Shown one piece after another: positions 38,376 to 48,924 of a DNA stretch of 64,000 nucleotides (its first letter is position 1; each line of letters starts with the position of its first letter). Origin of the DNA: Fredinandcohnia aciditolerans (GTDB lineage: Bacteria; Bacillota; Bacilli; Bacillales; Bacillaceae_L). Below the pieces are notes generated by a model that saw only the letters and a program-made list of their open reading frames with translations, searched no databases and was not told the origin of the DNA. The position numbers and the translations under genes are program-made. Where the stretch lies: positions 166,875-230,874 of the forward strand of contig QGHH01000004.1 of the NCBI GenBank assembly GCA_003640645.1, in the 5' to 3' direction.

Positions 38376-39689
38376 ATGAACGAAAAAGGAATGGTACGAA
38401 AGGAACTGATGGAACTTGATCAAAAGCATTTTTTGCATCCAACCTCTCCGATACAGCAACAGCAGGATTTAGGACCTGCCTTTATTTTCACAAAAGGAGA
38501 AGGTGTGTTTCTTGAGGATGTGAATGGAAAACGCGTACTCGATGGCATGTCTTCTTTATGGAATGTCAATATCGGACACGGTCGTAAAGAATTAGGGCAA
38601 GCAGCACAGGAGCAGATGAATAAGCTTGCATTTAGCTCTTGTTTTGCAACATTTAGCAATGAACCTGCAATCCGTTTGGCAGCTAAACTTGCAGAAATTT
38701 CACCAGGAAGTTTATCAACAACCTTTTTTACTTCAGGTGGCTCTGAAGCAAATGATACGGCATATAAATTAGCACGGCATTACTGGATACTCCGTGGAAT
38801 GCCTGAGAAAAAGAAAATTATCTCTCGAAATAGGTCTTATCATGGGGTTGCCATGGGATCGACAAGTGCAACAGGCCTAAAGCCTTTTCGAGATTTTACA
38901 AATTCATTAGCACCTGATTTTTATCATACGGATAATTTTTCTGCTGAGGAATTGCGCCAGACGATTGAAACTGAAGGTCCAGATACAATTGCAGCATTTG
39001 TCGCTGAACCCGTGCAAGGGGCTGGCGGGGTCCATATCGCACCTGAAGGATATTTTAAAGAAGTGCGGAACATCTGTAATGAATACAATATTTTATGGAT
39101 TACAGATGAAGTGATTACAGGATTTGGGCGGACAGGTGAATACTTTGGAGTGGACCACTATGGTGTTGCACCTGACATGATGTGTTTTGCCAAAGGTGTA
39201 ACGAGTGGATATGCCCAGTTAGGTGGGGTCATGCTATCCGAGGCTATTTTTGAGGATTTCAAGCAACAATCAACTGGGACACTTTTACATGGATATACGT
39301 ACAGTGGTCATCCAATGGCATGTGCAGTCGCGTTGAAAAACATTGAAATCATTGAAACTGAGGGATTAATCGAGAATTCTGAAAAAATGGGTGCCAAAAT
39401 GCTTGATGGTTTTTCATGGATTCAAGGTGAAAGCAGTCTTGTCAGTCATGTCCGTGCCCTCGGGCTCATGGGTGCTGTTGAAATCAATACACCACAGCAT
39501 GTGAAAGGACCTCTTGCCCCCAAAATTGTGAATGAGGCCGCGAAAATCGGCTTAATCTGCAGATCCGTCGTATTTGATGGTTTGGACACACTCGTCTTCG
39601 CTCCTCCTCTCTGTATCAGAAAGGAAGAAGTCGAACTCATGATTGAAAAGCTACATCACGCGATTTTTAGAGTTGAACGAAGCGTGTAG
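38376..39689 (+). CDS. Class III PLP-dependent aminotransferase, 437 aa
   Basis: The enzyme has the fold-type I class III signature: SGGSEAND at 120-127, the PLP-ring-binding Asp in TDEVITGFGRTG (Asp244) and the Schiff-base Lys273 in CFAKGVTSGY. It resembles omega-amino acid:pyruvate aminotransferases, which move amino groups from beta-alanine, taurine, GABA or diamines; the amine donor is not determined by sequence. AAGGAGG precedes the ATG. It is a single-gene unit with its own terminator, next to a convergent nitrilase-type gene that might share nitrogen metabolism, though that is only context. Confidence 0.88.
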   Translation: MNEKGMVRKELMELDQKHFLHPTSPIQQQQDLGPAFIFTKGEGVFLEDVNGKRVLDGMSSLWNVNIGHGRKELGQAAQEQMNKLAFSSCFATFSNEPAIRLAAKLAEISPGSLSTTFFTSGGSEANDTAYKLARHYWILRGMPEKKKIISRNRSYHGVAMGSTSATGLKPFRDFTNSLAPDFYHTDNFSAEELRQTIETEGPDTIAAFVAEPVQGAGGVHIAPEGYFKEVRNICNEYNILWITDEVITGFGRTGEYFGVDHYGVAPDMMCFAKGVTSGYAQLGGVMLSEAIFEDFKQQSTGTLLHGYTYSGHPMACAVALKNIEIIETEGLIENSEKMGAKMLDGFSWIQGESSLVSHVRALGLMGAVEINTPQHVKGPLAPKIVNEAAKIGLICRSVVFDGLDTLVFAPPLCIRKEEVELMIEKLHHAIFRVERSV

Positions 39690-39700
39690 GATAGAAATAT

Positions 39701-39739
39701 AAATAACCGCCTTTTCCTTTGTGGATTAGGCGGTTATTT
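39701..39739. terminator. Bidirectional terminator between aminotransferase and YhcX-like genes
   Basis: AAATAACCGCCT pairs with AGGCGGTTATTT across a 15-nt loop, with T-rich flanks. Confidence 0.75.
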
Positions 39740-39773
39740 TATGTTAAACAGTTATTCACATGTGCATACGTAT

Positions 39774-41342
39774 TTAATCAGATGGGATTGTCTTTTTGGC
39801 TTGTTTCGGTTTCTTCGTGATAATTTGATAGTAATCCGTTCGGCGATCTTTTAGTGGGGTTTCAGTACCAATGTTGCGGTTTCGTCGAAGGCTTTCAAGG
39901 TCAACCTCTCCCACCACAATTGTTTCAATATTTGGGTTACACTCTCCAACAATCCCATTGCTTGAAAACGTGAAATCCGATGGTGAAAAAATACCGGATT
40001 GTGCGTACTGTACATCCATATGTGGGACATGTGTAAGGTTACCGACCGCACCAGCAATTACCGTATATACTTGATTTTCAACAGCACGAGCTTGTGAACA
40101 ATACCTCACTCTTAAATACCCCTGTTGATCTTCTGAGCTAAACGGGGTAAAAATAATTTGTGCCCCTTTATCCACAGCAATCCGAGCAAGCTCCGGAAAT
40201 TGTATATCATAGCTTATCAGAATTGAGATTTTTCCACAGTCTGTGTCAAATACGTGGACACCATTCCCTGGTTGAACTCCCCACCATCTTCTCTCATCAG
40301 GTGTGATATGGAGCTTATATTGCTTATCAATTGTACCATCTCGTCTGAAAAGGTACGCAACATTATAAAGGCAATGATCCTCTTCCACAAAGTGCGAACC
40401 GCCTACGATATTAATATTATATGTCACGGCAAGTTTCGAAAAGAGATTAATATAGTCCTCCGTATATTCTGAAACTCTTTTGATTTGTTTACTCGGTACC
40501 TGCTCATCAATGAACGACAATAACTGCATGGTAAACGTTTCAGGGAACACAGCAAAATCTGAGCGGAAGTTAGAACTAGCATCAATGAAATATTCACATT
40601 GTGTGGCAAAGTCTTCAAAGGATTTGATTTTTTTCATCATATATTGAATTACTGAAATTCTTACTGGGAGGGACCGATTGTAAATTCTTCTCGTTTTCTT
40701 AGGCAAGTAATCTGGATTATTCCATTCCATTAGAGTTGCATAGCCTAAAGAATCCCGATCCGATAAGTAATTGGCATTGACGCGCTTCAGGACAAACCCA
40801 TTAATCATTTGAAAAGTAAGGGCTGGATCATAGATGTTCTGTTGGATGACCTGATCCACATATTCCCTAGCAGACATTTCATCCGCATATTTATGATAGT
40901 TAGAGATTCTTCCCCCAATAATGATACTTTCTAAGTTGAGTTCTTGAGTAAGTTTTTTTCTAGCCTCATAAAGTCGACGTCCGATTTTCATACGGCGATA
41001 ATCCGGATGGACCATGACATCAATTCCATAAAGATTTTTCCCATGGGGGTCATGGTTGCGAATATAGGAGTTATCGCTAATCTCATCGAACGTATGCTTA
41101 TCCTCATATTCATCAAAATCAACAATTAAGCTTGAGCAGGAGCCAATGATTTTCCCATCATATTCAACACAAAATTGACCTTCTGGAAAAATGGTAAGAT
41201 GGCTTTCTAATTGATCCCGCTCCCATGGATCCATATTGGGAAAACACACTTTTGAAAGCTCAATAATCTCTTCGATATCCTCATGCCTAATATTTCGTAA
41301 CACAATCCTCTTCTCAAATCTTGATAAATCAATCCTCGACAC
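39774..41342 (-). CDS. yhcX: YhcX-like fusion: GNAT acetyltransferase plus carbon-nitrogen hydrolase domain, 522 aa
   Basis: Residues about 12-215 form a GNAT domain (MVHPDYRRMKIGRRLYEARKK gives the acetyl-CoA loop). Residues about 228-500 form a nitrilase-superfamily domain with Glu268 (FPETF) and Lys343 (YKLHI). At the nucleophile position the sequence is ILISYDIQFPE, with Ser377 (codon AGC) where nitrilases have Cys. The fusion and length match B. subtilis YhcX. The substrate is unknown, and with Ser in place of Cys the hydrolase half may be altered or inactive. It is a single gene, convergent with the aminotransferase. Confidence 0.85.
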   Translation of the reverse strand: MSRIDLSRFEKRIVLRNIRHEDIEEIIELSKVCFPNMDPWERDQLESHLTIFPEGQFCVEYDGKIIGSCSSLIVDFDEYEDKHTFDEISDNSYIRNHDPHGKNLYGIDVMVHPDYRRMKIGRRLYEARKKLTQELNLESIIIGGRISNYHKYADEMSAREYVDQVIQQNIYDPALTFQMINGFVLKRVNANYLSDRDSLGYATLMEWNNPDYLPKKTRRIYNRSLPVRISVIQYMMKKIKSFEDFATQCEYFIDASSNFRSDFAVFPETFTMQLLSFIDEQVPSKQIKRVSEYTEDYINLFSKLAVTYNINIVGGSHFVEEDHCLYNVAYLFRRDGTIDKQYKLHITPDERRWWGVQPGNGVHVFDTDCGKISILISYDIQFPELARIAVDKGAQIIFTPFSSEDQQGYLRVRYCSQARAVENQVYTVIAGAVGNLTHVPHMDVQYAQSGIFSPSDFTFSSNGIVGECNPNIETIVVGEVDLESLRRNRNIGTETPLKDRRTDYYQIITKKPKQAKKTIPSD

Positions 41343-41589
41343 AAATATCTCCCTTTCTGGGCATTCGATAAATACTAAACTATATTTAAAAATCTTCCCC
41401 GTTTATATCACTATATTATTGATAGAGCGATTATATATCTATTTGGTTTGATGATGATTATAATTGGGACATTTTGTATACCATTTAATATCATCTCATT
41501 TTAATTCTTTACGAAATATGGAACAGGTATATACTATCGAGGGAGTTTTCTGTGCGTGTGTATTCTGGATTTTGATATCTTTCTACTCA

Positions 41590-42450
41590 TCAAGGGTCAT
41601 GGCTGTCTGAATGAGTACGGTATTTGGACAGCTTTCTTAGTTTTGTGCGATGGTGGGGCAGAATGAGTGTAGTATTCGGACTGCTTTCTTAGTTTCATAG
41701 GCTGATGGGTCCGAATAAATGTAGTGTTCGGACTGCTTTCTTAGTTTCATAGGATTGTGAGTCCTAATGTGAGTGGTATTCAGACTGCTTTCTTAGTTTC
41801 ATGCGCTGGTGGGTCCGAATGAGTGTAGGATTCGGACTGCTTTCTTAGTTTCACAGGCTGATGGGTCCGAATGAGTATGGTATTCTGACTGCTTTCTTAG
41901 TTTCATGCGCTGGTGGGTCCTAATAAATGTAGTATTCGGACTGCTTTCTTAGTCTTATTGACTAGTGTGTCCGAATGAGTATGGTATTCTGACAGCCTTC
42001 TTAGTTTCATGTGCGTCCGTGTCTGAATTAGAGCGGTATTAGACAGTTTTCTTAGTTTTGTGCGATGGTGGTTCTGAATGAGTACGGTATTCGGACTGCT
42101 TTCTTAGTTTCACATGCTGATGGGTCCGAATGAGTACGGTATTTGGACAGCCTTCTTAGTTTCATAGGCTGATGGGTCCGAATGAGTATGGTATTCTGAC
42201 TGCTTTCTTAGTTTCACAGGCTGATGGGTCCGAATGAGTACGGTATTCAGACAGCTTTCCTAGTTTCACAGGCTGATGGGTCCGAATGAGTATAGTATTC
42301 AGACAGTTTTCTTAGTTTCGTGCGATGGTGGGTCCGAATAAGTGTGATATTCAGACAGCTTTTATAGTATCAAGGGGTTCCCGTGTACGAATGTGCTTGG
42401 GATTCGGACTGCTTTCATAATTTAATGCACGTCTTTGTCCGAATCCACAG
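41590..42450. repeat. Tandem array 3: 16 copies of a 52-bp unit
   Basis: GCTTTCTTAG (or a variant) recurs at 41631, 41683, 41735, 41787, 41839, 41891, 41943, 41995, 42046, 42098, 42150, 42202, 42254, 42306, 42358 and 42411. The period is 52 bp with single 51 and 53 bp steps. The unit also contains GGGTCCGAATGAGTACGGTA. Copies are about 75-95% alike, so this array looks older than array 1. It begins about 25 bp after the stop of the GNAT gene at 42477. The stretch 41343-41589 before it is AT-rich with no gene. Confidence 0.94.
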
Positions 42451-42476
42451 TTATGTATATCGTATGATAAGTTTGC

Positions 42477-43040
42477 CTAGCTACCCGACCGCTTCTTCTC
42501 CCAATCCGCTCTTGTTAGTTTCATGTTGATGGAATCGATCCATGATCCTTCAAACTCTAAGTCGTCTTTGTCTACACTGTCGGTAATAAACCCCACTTTT
42601 TCATAAACTGTTTTGGCTCTTGGGTTAAAATCAAAAACACTTAGGGTTAGTTGGTTAAGATCAGTGTTTTGAAAAACATAATCAACCATAAGCTGAGTTG
42701 CTTCTGTTCCGAGTCCTTTGTCTCTGCCATTAGGACCAATCAGAATTCTAAAATTCATGCTATGTGTTTTTTCATCATATAAATTAACCACGACTTCTCC
42801 AACTAAGACTTGCTTCTCCTTATCAACAATAGCAAGATCCAATCGATCTTTCTGTTCATTTCTTGTTCTGTACCACAGAAGAGTTTTTTCTTTATCATAT
42901 CCTGCTGAGCTACCCGTATATTTAAGGACAATAGGATCTTTTAAACATTCTTCTATGTACGGGAAATCTTCATCCATGTTAAATGGTCTTAGAATTGTTT
43001 TTTCTCCGACGATTGTCGGTTTAGCCTGTAAATCGATCAT
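42477..43040 (-). CDS. GNAT N-acetyltransferase, RimJ/RimL type, 187 aa
   Basis: The protein has the GNAT fold of the RimJ/RimL subgroup: TILRPFNMDEDFPYIEE near the start, the acetyl-CoA-binding segment ILIGPNGRDKGLGTEATQLMV near 100-120, and SVFDFNPRAKTVYEKVGF near 140-157. It should acetylate an amino group on a protein, sugar or drug; nothing indicates which. AAAGGTGGG lies upstream of the ATG. It follows trxB on the same strand after a terminator and is the last gene before tandem array 3. Confidence 0.85.
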   Translation of the reverse strand: MIDLQAKPTIVGEKTILRPFNMDEDFPYIEECLKDPIVLKYTGSSAGYDKEKTLLWYRTRNEQKDRLDLAIVDKEKQVLVGEVVVNLYDEKTHSMNFRILIGPNGRDKGLGTEATQLMVDYVFQNTDLNQLTLSVFDFNPRAKTVYEKVGFITDSVDKDDLEFEGSWIDSINMKLTRADWEKKRSGS

Positions 43041-43072
43041 AAGACTTTTCCCACCTTTTAATTCGTCAAAAA

Positions 43073-43097
43073 AAACACCTCCGATACGAAGGTGTTT
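43073..43097 (-). terminator. Terminator of trxB
   Basis: AAACACCT pairs with AGGTGTTT; TTTTTTTTGACG follows on the minus strand. Confidence 0.8.
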
Positions 43098-43102
43098 CTA
43101 CT

Positions 43103-44137
<1,035 letters not shown>

Positions 44138-44149
44138 CTATTAATATGC

Positions 44150-45640
44150 TCATTGTAAGAGTTCTTTAACAAATTTTACATACTTCATCACGGTTGCTTT
44201 TGAAATATTATATTTCTCAGCAACCTGTTTTTGGGTTATCGTCCGTGACCCGTGGTTACGCCAAATGTATTCAGTTGCTGCAGCCCATGCTTGCCAGTTA
44301 GATACATTGAATTGACGCTTAACCGCTTCATCGTAAATCATTAACCATGTTAAATAGAGTTCCTCATTTGCAGAATCATCATGTTTATTTTTTGTAAATA
44401 AAGTGTCTGCAATATTGTATCCATCTATAATATATGCCGGAATTTTTCCTGTTTTTTTCTTTTTACTAAGGACATAGCTTGCAAATTCTTGTTCAAGGGT
44501 CGCATGGAATTGTATATGTTTAATATCTTTGCGGGCAAGAGAAGAATTTGTCTTACTTGCTAAAAATAAACCATATAGGCGTTCCTCGATAAAATCACCT
44601 GTTAACCAACGGTCCAATACATCACTAATGGATTTAGTACGGTCTGATTCCCATGGGGCTGAGCCCTTTTTACTCGGATTTTCTTCAAGCACTCGCTTCC
44701 ATGCATTCTGGGCAACATCATGGTGCTCTGTAAAATAAGCAGAATGTGAAAGCCAATAATAGAAGGTTTCGTCTCCTTCAAACCCACTTCGTTGCAGACT
44801 TCGCAACCATTTATAAGCCAGATCATGTCTTCCGACCAACCCAAATGTTGCACCTAGCTTATAGCGGTGTTCGGAAAGGATCGGATGGATCAGCGCTAAT
44901 CGTTTTGTTAGCTCTTTTACCTGCTGATTTTTTCGCTGATAATATAGAAATACCAATGAGTTGCAAAGTGCATGAAGATTGCCAGGGTTTTTACTCAAAA
45001 CCTCATCAAGAATCTCTGATGCATTCTCTACATCACCAGAATAAAAATACGCAAGTGCTAAATTATTATAAGCAGACCAGAATTCCGGGTATTCGCGAAT
45101 GATTTCCTTTAAAAGGGTCACTGCTTCGTCTAATCGTCCTGTTTCAAGGTAATCACGGGCTTGTTCTTGCATGACGATGAGTTCATCCTGTTGGTTAGCT
45201 GAATCTTCAAAGTCCACTTCCTCAAGGAGCAATAAATCAAGCAAATCCTCGGCATCCTCCGAAAAGTCACCCTCTGGCTCACAATCTAAATAGGCTTGTG
45301 CATGTTTGCCTGCTTCTTGGAACAAACCTAAATGTGCATAATTATTGGCCATGAAATAATAGCACTCTGGCATATCGAAATTTGGATCTTCCATTATTTT
45401 TGTAAGATACTGATTAGATAGGACATAATCGCCAATTTCTGTTAACGCTACAGATAATTGACAGAAGAACATCGGCTCTTTTGGTTCAAGCTGAATCGCT
45501 CGTTTAAAATGTTTTATGGCTTTATATATATCATGCTGGCGATACGCCTTTAGTCCTTTTTTAAAATAATATTCTCCCGTCTGGATAAACGGAATTACCT
45601 TCGAACTATGCTGACTTTCTTTTCTGTTTTGTTTTTCCAT
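44150..45640 (-). CDS. yvcD: TPR-repeat protein YvcD, 496 aa
   Basis: Several tetratricopeptide repeats are visible (about residues 15-290): YFKKGLKAYRQHDIYKAIKHF, LDEAVTLLKEIIREYPEF and SAYNNLALAYFYSGDVENA. A helix-turn-helix-like segment lies at the very C-terminus (TQKQVAEKYNISKATVMKYVK). The protein is cytosolic and its role is not established. GGAGG overlaps an upstream in-frame ATG, so I use the second ATG at 45640. It precedes trxB by about 100 bp. A family B element lies directly upstream. Confidence 0.88.
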   Translation of the reverse strand: MEKQNRKESQHSSKVIPFIQTGEYYFKKGLKAYRQHDIYKAIKHFKRAIQLEPKEPMFFCQLSVALTEIGDYVLSNQYLTKIMEDPNFDMPECYYFMANNYAHLGLFQEAGKHAQAYLDCEPEGDFSEDAEDLLDLLLLEEVDFEDSANQQDELIVMQEQARDYLETGRLDEAVTLLKEIIREYPEFWSAYNNLALAYFYSGDVENASEILDEVLSKNPGNLHALCNSLVFLYYQRKNQQVKELTKRLALIHPILSEHRYKLGATFGLVGRHDLAYKWLRSLQRSGFEGDETFYYWLSHSAYFTEHHDVAQNAWKRVLEENPSKKGSAPWESDRTKSISDVLDRWLTGDFIEERLYGLFLASKTNSSLARKDIKHIQFHATLEQEFASYVLSKKKKTGKIPAYIIDGYNIADTLFTKNKHDDSANEELYLTWLMIYDEAVKRQFNVSNWQAWAAATEYIWRNHGSRTITQKQVAEKYNISKATVMKYVKFVKELLQ

Positions 45641-45663
45641 CGGGGCCTCCATTAAAAGTACGT

Positions 45664-45863
45664 GTTCAAAAAGGAGGATAAAAAGGACCTCGTCGACAAA
45701 AACGCCACGTCCTGTGGCATTGTCGACACTAGCACATCCTGTGCGTCGAAATTTCTAGGCGGCGCAGCTTTGAGTGGCGGAACGTATGCATTTTATACGT
45801 AAGGAACGGAAAAGCAAGCCAACAAAGAAATTCGATGTGTCATTTTTACCGGACTTTTTGAAC
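45664..45863. repeat. Family B MITE-like element, 200-bp copy with intact ends
   Basis: Ends are GTTCAAAAAGGAGG and, inverted, GTTCAAAAAGTCCGG. Internal modules are GTCGAC...GTCGAC enclosing GCCACGTCCTGTGGC, then CACATCCTGTG and GGCGGCGCAGCTTTGAGTGG. The middle is shorter than in other copies. Confidence 0.85.
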
Positions 45864-45984
45864 ATCAACTATAAATACTGCTTTTTAAACATATTTCCCA
45901 ACGTAGTATAACATATATAATCCTTGACACATAGGGGTGCTCGGGTAAAAGGAAAAAACTTTTGAAGAAAGTTCGAGTGGTAAT

Positions 45985-46170
45985 TTGTGGGTAATGTGAA
46001 TAATGTGGACAACTTTCCACATTTCTTTGAATAAAGTACCGTGGCTGCTGGTTTGATTGGGACATACGCACATCGAACCAATGCAAAATGTGGATAGTGT
46101 GGATATTGTGGATATATAGCTAACATTTCAGTAAGGTCAAGCATTGAAAAAGGTGCCTATCTGTGGATAA
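45985..46170. promoter_or_regulatory. DnaA-box-like cluster downstream of hisI
   Basis: Matches to TGTGNATAA: TGTGAATAA (45995, perfect), TGTGGATAA (46162, perfect), and one-mismatch boxes TGTGGGTAA (45986), TGTGGACAA (46004), TGTGGATAG (46089), TGTGGATAT (46098) and TGTGGATAT (46107). The last three are exactly head-to-tail. The box at 46162 is the loop of the his terminator. Confidence 0.6.
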
Positions 46171-46178
46171 GCACCCTT
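46150..46178 (-). terminator. Terminator of the histidine operon
   Basis: On the minus strand GGTGC and GCACC close a hairpin with a loop containing TTATCCACA; TTTTTCAATG follows. Confidence 0.75.
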
Positions 46179-46185
46179 TACATTC

Positions 46186-46806
46186 TTATCTTCTCTTTTG
46201 TAGTACGGACAATACTTCATCAAGTGGAAGCTTTTGTTCACGAAGTAAGACTAGCAAGTGATAAATTAAATCTGCTGCTTCCCACTTAAGTTCTTCATGA
46301 TCCCGGTTTTTTGCTGCAATAATAACCTCTGAAGCTTCTTCACCGACTTTTTTCAGAATCTTATCTACTCCTTTATCAAATAGGTATGTAGTATAAGCTC
46401 CTTCTGGCATTTCTGCTTCACGCTTAGCAATTACTTCTTCAAGTTCATTAAGAATAGCGAAGCGGTCAGAGGACACTTCTTTTGATTCTCCTAGAACTGA
46501 TTCATTGAAGCAAGAATAGCTTCCTGTGTGGCAAGCCGGACCAGCTGGCTCAACTAAAACAAGGAGGGCATCCTGGTCACAATCATACTTAATATCCACT
46601 ATTTTTTGAGTATTACCTGAGGTTTCCCCTTTGTGCCAAAGCTCCTGGCGTGAACGGCTATAAAACCAAGTTTCACGTGTTTCAATGGATTTACGTAAAG
46701 ATTCTTCATTCATATAAGCGAGTGTTAATACCTCTTTACTTACTGCATCCTGAACAATAGCTGGAGCAAGTCCTTTTTCGTCGAATTTAATGTCTGGTGT
46801 GTTCAT
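46186..46806 (-). CDS. hisI: Bifunctional phosphoribosyl-AMP cyclohydrolase / phosphoribosyl-ATP pyrophosphatase, 206 aa
   Basis: It carries out steps 2 and 3 of histidine synthesis. The N-terminal half is the cyclohydrolase ([35 protein letters not shown], then the metal-binding [11 protein letters not shown] and CHTGSYSCF). The C-terminal half from about residue 115 is the pyrophosphatase ([33 protein letters not shown]). Fusion of the two is usual in Bacillus. It overlaps hisF by 4 bp and is the last gene of the operon. Confidence 0.97.
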   Translation of the reverse strand: MNTPDIKFDEKGLAPAIVQDAVSKEVLTLAYMNEESLRKSIETRETWFYSRSRQELWHKGETSGNTQKIVDIKYDCDQDALLVLVEPAGPACHTGSYSCFNESVLGESKEVSSDRFAILNELEEVIAKREAEMPEGAYTTYLFDKGVDKILKKVGEEASEVIIAAKNRDHEELKWEAADLIYHLLVLLREQKLPLDEVLSVLQKRR

Positions 46807-47561
46807 CGGACATTGACCCCTTTCTCTTTTAAATAAGTCTTCACTTCTTTTACGGAAGTTTCTTTGTAGTGAAAAATACTTGCCGCTAATGCAGCGTCTG
46901 CCTTACCTTCTTTGAATGCTTGTACAAAATGTTCAGCATTTCCTGCGCCACCTGATGCGATAACAGGTACAGTAACTGCCTCACTCACTCGTTTTGTTAA
47001 TTCAAGATTGAAGCCATCCTTGCTTCCGTCATCGTCCATACTAGTTAATAATATTTCACCAGCACCAAGCTTGATTGCTTCCTTCGCCCAAGAAACAACC
47101 TCCCACTCAGTTGCTTTACGTCCGCCATGAGTGTAAACTCTCCAGCTACTAAGTTTCTCATCGTATTTTGCGTCGATCGCAACAACAATACATTGAGAGC
47201 CAAAGAAGTCAGCGCCCTCCTTGATTAAGGCAGGGTTTGTCACGGCTGCCGTATTTAGTGAAACTTTGTCAGCACCTGCACGGAGGATTTTTTTCATATC
47301 CTCTAAGGAATTAATTCCTCCTCCAACTGTGAAAGGAATCGCAAGCTCTGCTGCCACTTTTTCGACAACCTCAACCATCGTTTTTCGACCTTCATGTGAG
47401 GCAGAAATATCAAGGAATACGAGTTCATCTGCACCTTCTGAATCATAGAATTTGGCAAGTTCAACAGGATCCCCTGCATCACGTAGACCAACAAATTGAA
47501 TGCCTTTCACAACCCGACCATCTTTTACGTCCAAACATGGAATGATACGTTTTGTAATCAT
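46803..47561 (-). CDS. hisF: Imidazole glycerol phosphate synthase, cyclase subunit, 252 aa
   Basis: HisF is a TIM barrel that uses ammonia from HisH to make imidazole glycerol phosphate and AICAR. The catalytic Asp11 is in [15 protein letters not shown] and the second Asp in [10 protein letters not shown] near 130; [11 protein letters not shown] near 200 binds phosphate. I use the ATG at 47561, which shares a base with the hisA stop; a GTG one codon earlier is possible. It works as a complex with HisH, encoded two genes upstream. Confidence 0.97.
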   Translation of the reverse strand: MITKRIIPCLDVKDGRVVKGIQFVGLRDAGDPVELAKFYDSEGADELVFLDISASHEGRKTMVEVVEKVAAELAIPFTVGGGINSLEDMKKILRAGADKVSLNTAAVTNPALIKEGADFFGSQCIVVAIDAKYDEKLSSWRVYTHGGRKATEWEVVSWAKEAIKLGAGEILLTSMDDDGSKDGFNLELTKRVSEAVTVPVIASGGAGNAEHFVQAFKEGKADAALAASIFHYKETSVKEVKTYLKEKGVNVR

Positions 47562-48295
47562 CACGCATTCACCTCTTCTAACGCCTCTTGCACGGTAAAC
47601 TGATTGGTATAGATGGCTTTTCCAACGATTGCACCAGAAACACCTCGATCTGCTAACTTACTAAGAGCTTTTAAGTCTTCAATAGAGCTAACTCCACCTG
47701 AAGCAATGACTTGTTTTCCTGTAACAGAAGCAAGCGTTGCAACCGCATCAATGTTAGGACCGCTAAGCATGCCGTCTGTCGCGATATCTGTAAAAATGAA
47801 TGTTTGTGCACCTGCTTTTGCGAGCTCAACACCTAAGTCAGTCGCTTTTACAGATGATGTATTTAACCAACCTTCAGTCGCTACATAACCGTCTTTTGCA
47901 TCGATTCCTATCGCGATTTTTTCTTTGTATTTCTTAAGCATGTCTTTTACAAAATCAGGATTAGAAATGGCCGCACTTCCTAAAATGACGCGGTCAACAC
48001 CATTTTCAATATAGTAAGCTACATCCTCTTCGGTTCGAATTCCGCCACCGATTTGAACTTTTGCATCAAGTTTTTTGGCAACCTCAATCACGTACTGGTC
48101 ATTCACACGTTTACCCGCTTTTGCTCCATCTAAATCGACCATGTGAATCCACTCAGCACCCGCATCAGCGAAGGCTTTTGCCATATCAAACGGGGAGTCA
48201 CCATAGACGGTTTCTTTATTATAATCCCCCTGTAGCAATCGAACACATTTGCCACCGCGCATATCGATTGCCGGGTAAATTGTAAAAGTACTCAT
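47561..48295 (-). CDS. hisA: Phosphoribosyl-formimino-AICAR-phosphate isomerase, 244 aa
   Basis: HisA opens the ribose ring of ProFAR (Amadori rearrangement). It is a (beta/alpha)8 barrel homologous to HisF with the first catalytic Asp at 11 ([14 protein letters not shown]), [13 protein letters not shown] near 50, and [14 protein letters not shown] near 165 holding the second Asp. [13 protein letters not shown] closes the phosphate site. It overlaps hisH by 4 bp, and GAAGGTGAC precedes its ATG. Confidence 0.97.
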   Translation of the reverse strand: MSTFTIYPAIDMRGGKCVRLLQGDYNKETVYGDSPFDMAKAFADAGAEWIHMVDLDGAKAGKRVNDQYVIEVAKKLDAKVQIGGGIRTEEDVAYYIENGVDRVILGSAAISNPDFVKDMLKKYKEKIAIGIDAKDGYVATEGWLNTSSVKATDLGVELAKAGAQTFIFTDIATDGMLSGPNIDAVATLASVTGKQVIASGGVSSIEDLKALSKLADRGVSGAIVGKAIYTNQFTVQEALEEVNA

Positions 48296-48924
48296 ATTGT
48301 CACCTTCTTTTCCACGATCGCAGCGTAGTTTTGGAGAATTTTTAATCCTAGCTCACTGCTTTTTTCAGGATGAAACTGGGTTCCAAACACATTACTTTTT
48401 CCAACAACAGCTGGAACTTCGACATCATACATGCTGCTTGCAATCACATTTTCACTGTCAGTCTCTGCGAAGTAGGAATGAACGAAATAGACGTGCCCAC
48501 CCTCGATGCCTTTTAAAAGTGGAGATGGATTTTTGAGTTCAAGATCATTCCATCCCATATGGGGAACTTTGTAGGTTTCACCATTCGCTGTTATGCCAGG
48601 AATTTTTGTAATTCTGCCTTGTAAGAAACCAAAACCTTGGGTAAGTCCATTTTCTTCACTTTCTTCAAATAATAACTGCATTCCAAGACAGATTCCTAAG
48701 AGCGGAGTCCCTTTTGCAACTGACTCCTTTATGAAACCGACTAATCCTTTTTCATGTAAGATCCCCATTGCGTCCTTAAAGGACCCTACACCTGGTAAAA
48801 TTAATCCTTCTGCTTTCGCAAGCTCATCTGGTGAACTTGAAATGAAATAATCATAGTTCATCCGTTCAAGCGCCTTAGAAACGCTGTATAAATTCCCCAT
48901 GCCATAATCGATTATGCCTATCAT
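48292..48924 (-). CDS. hisH: Imidazole glycerol phosphate synthase, glutaminase subunit, 210 aa
   Basis: HisH is the class I glutamine amidotransferase that feeds ammonia to HisF. The nucleophile is Cys79 in [12 protein letters not shown], with the His-Glu pair in [10 protein letters not shown] near 182-191, and [10 protein letters not shown] at the start is typical. The ATG directly follows the hisB stop, so its ribosome site is inside hisB. Length is standard. Confidence 0.97.
   Translation of the reverse strand: MIGIIDYGMGNLYSVSKALERMNYDYFISSSPDELAKAEGLILPGVGSFKDAMGILHEKGLVGFIKESVAKGTPLLGICLGMQLLFEESEENGLTQGFGFLQGRITKIPGITANGETYKVPHMGWNDLELKNPSPLLKGIEGGHVYFVHSYFAETDSENVIASSMYDVEVPAVVGKSNVFGTQFHPEKSSELGLKILQNYAAIVEKKVTI

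Noticed and set aside
41590-43040. Type III toxin-antitoxin (repeat RNA plus protein) for the GNAT/array pairs
   Set aside because: In those systems the repeats precede the toxin gene on the same strand, have about 35-nt units and 2-5 copies. Here the arrays follow the gene, have 52-bp units and 15-16 copies, and the protein is a RimJ/L acetyltransferase.
45865-46144. Three overlapping minus-strand frames beside hisI
   Set aside because: They cover the DnaA-box cluster, overlap each other in several frames, and have no start signals.
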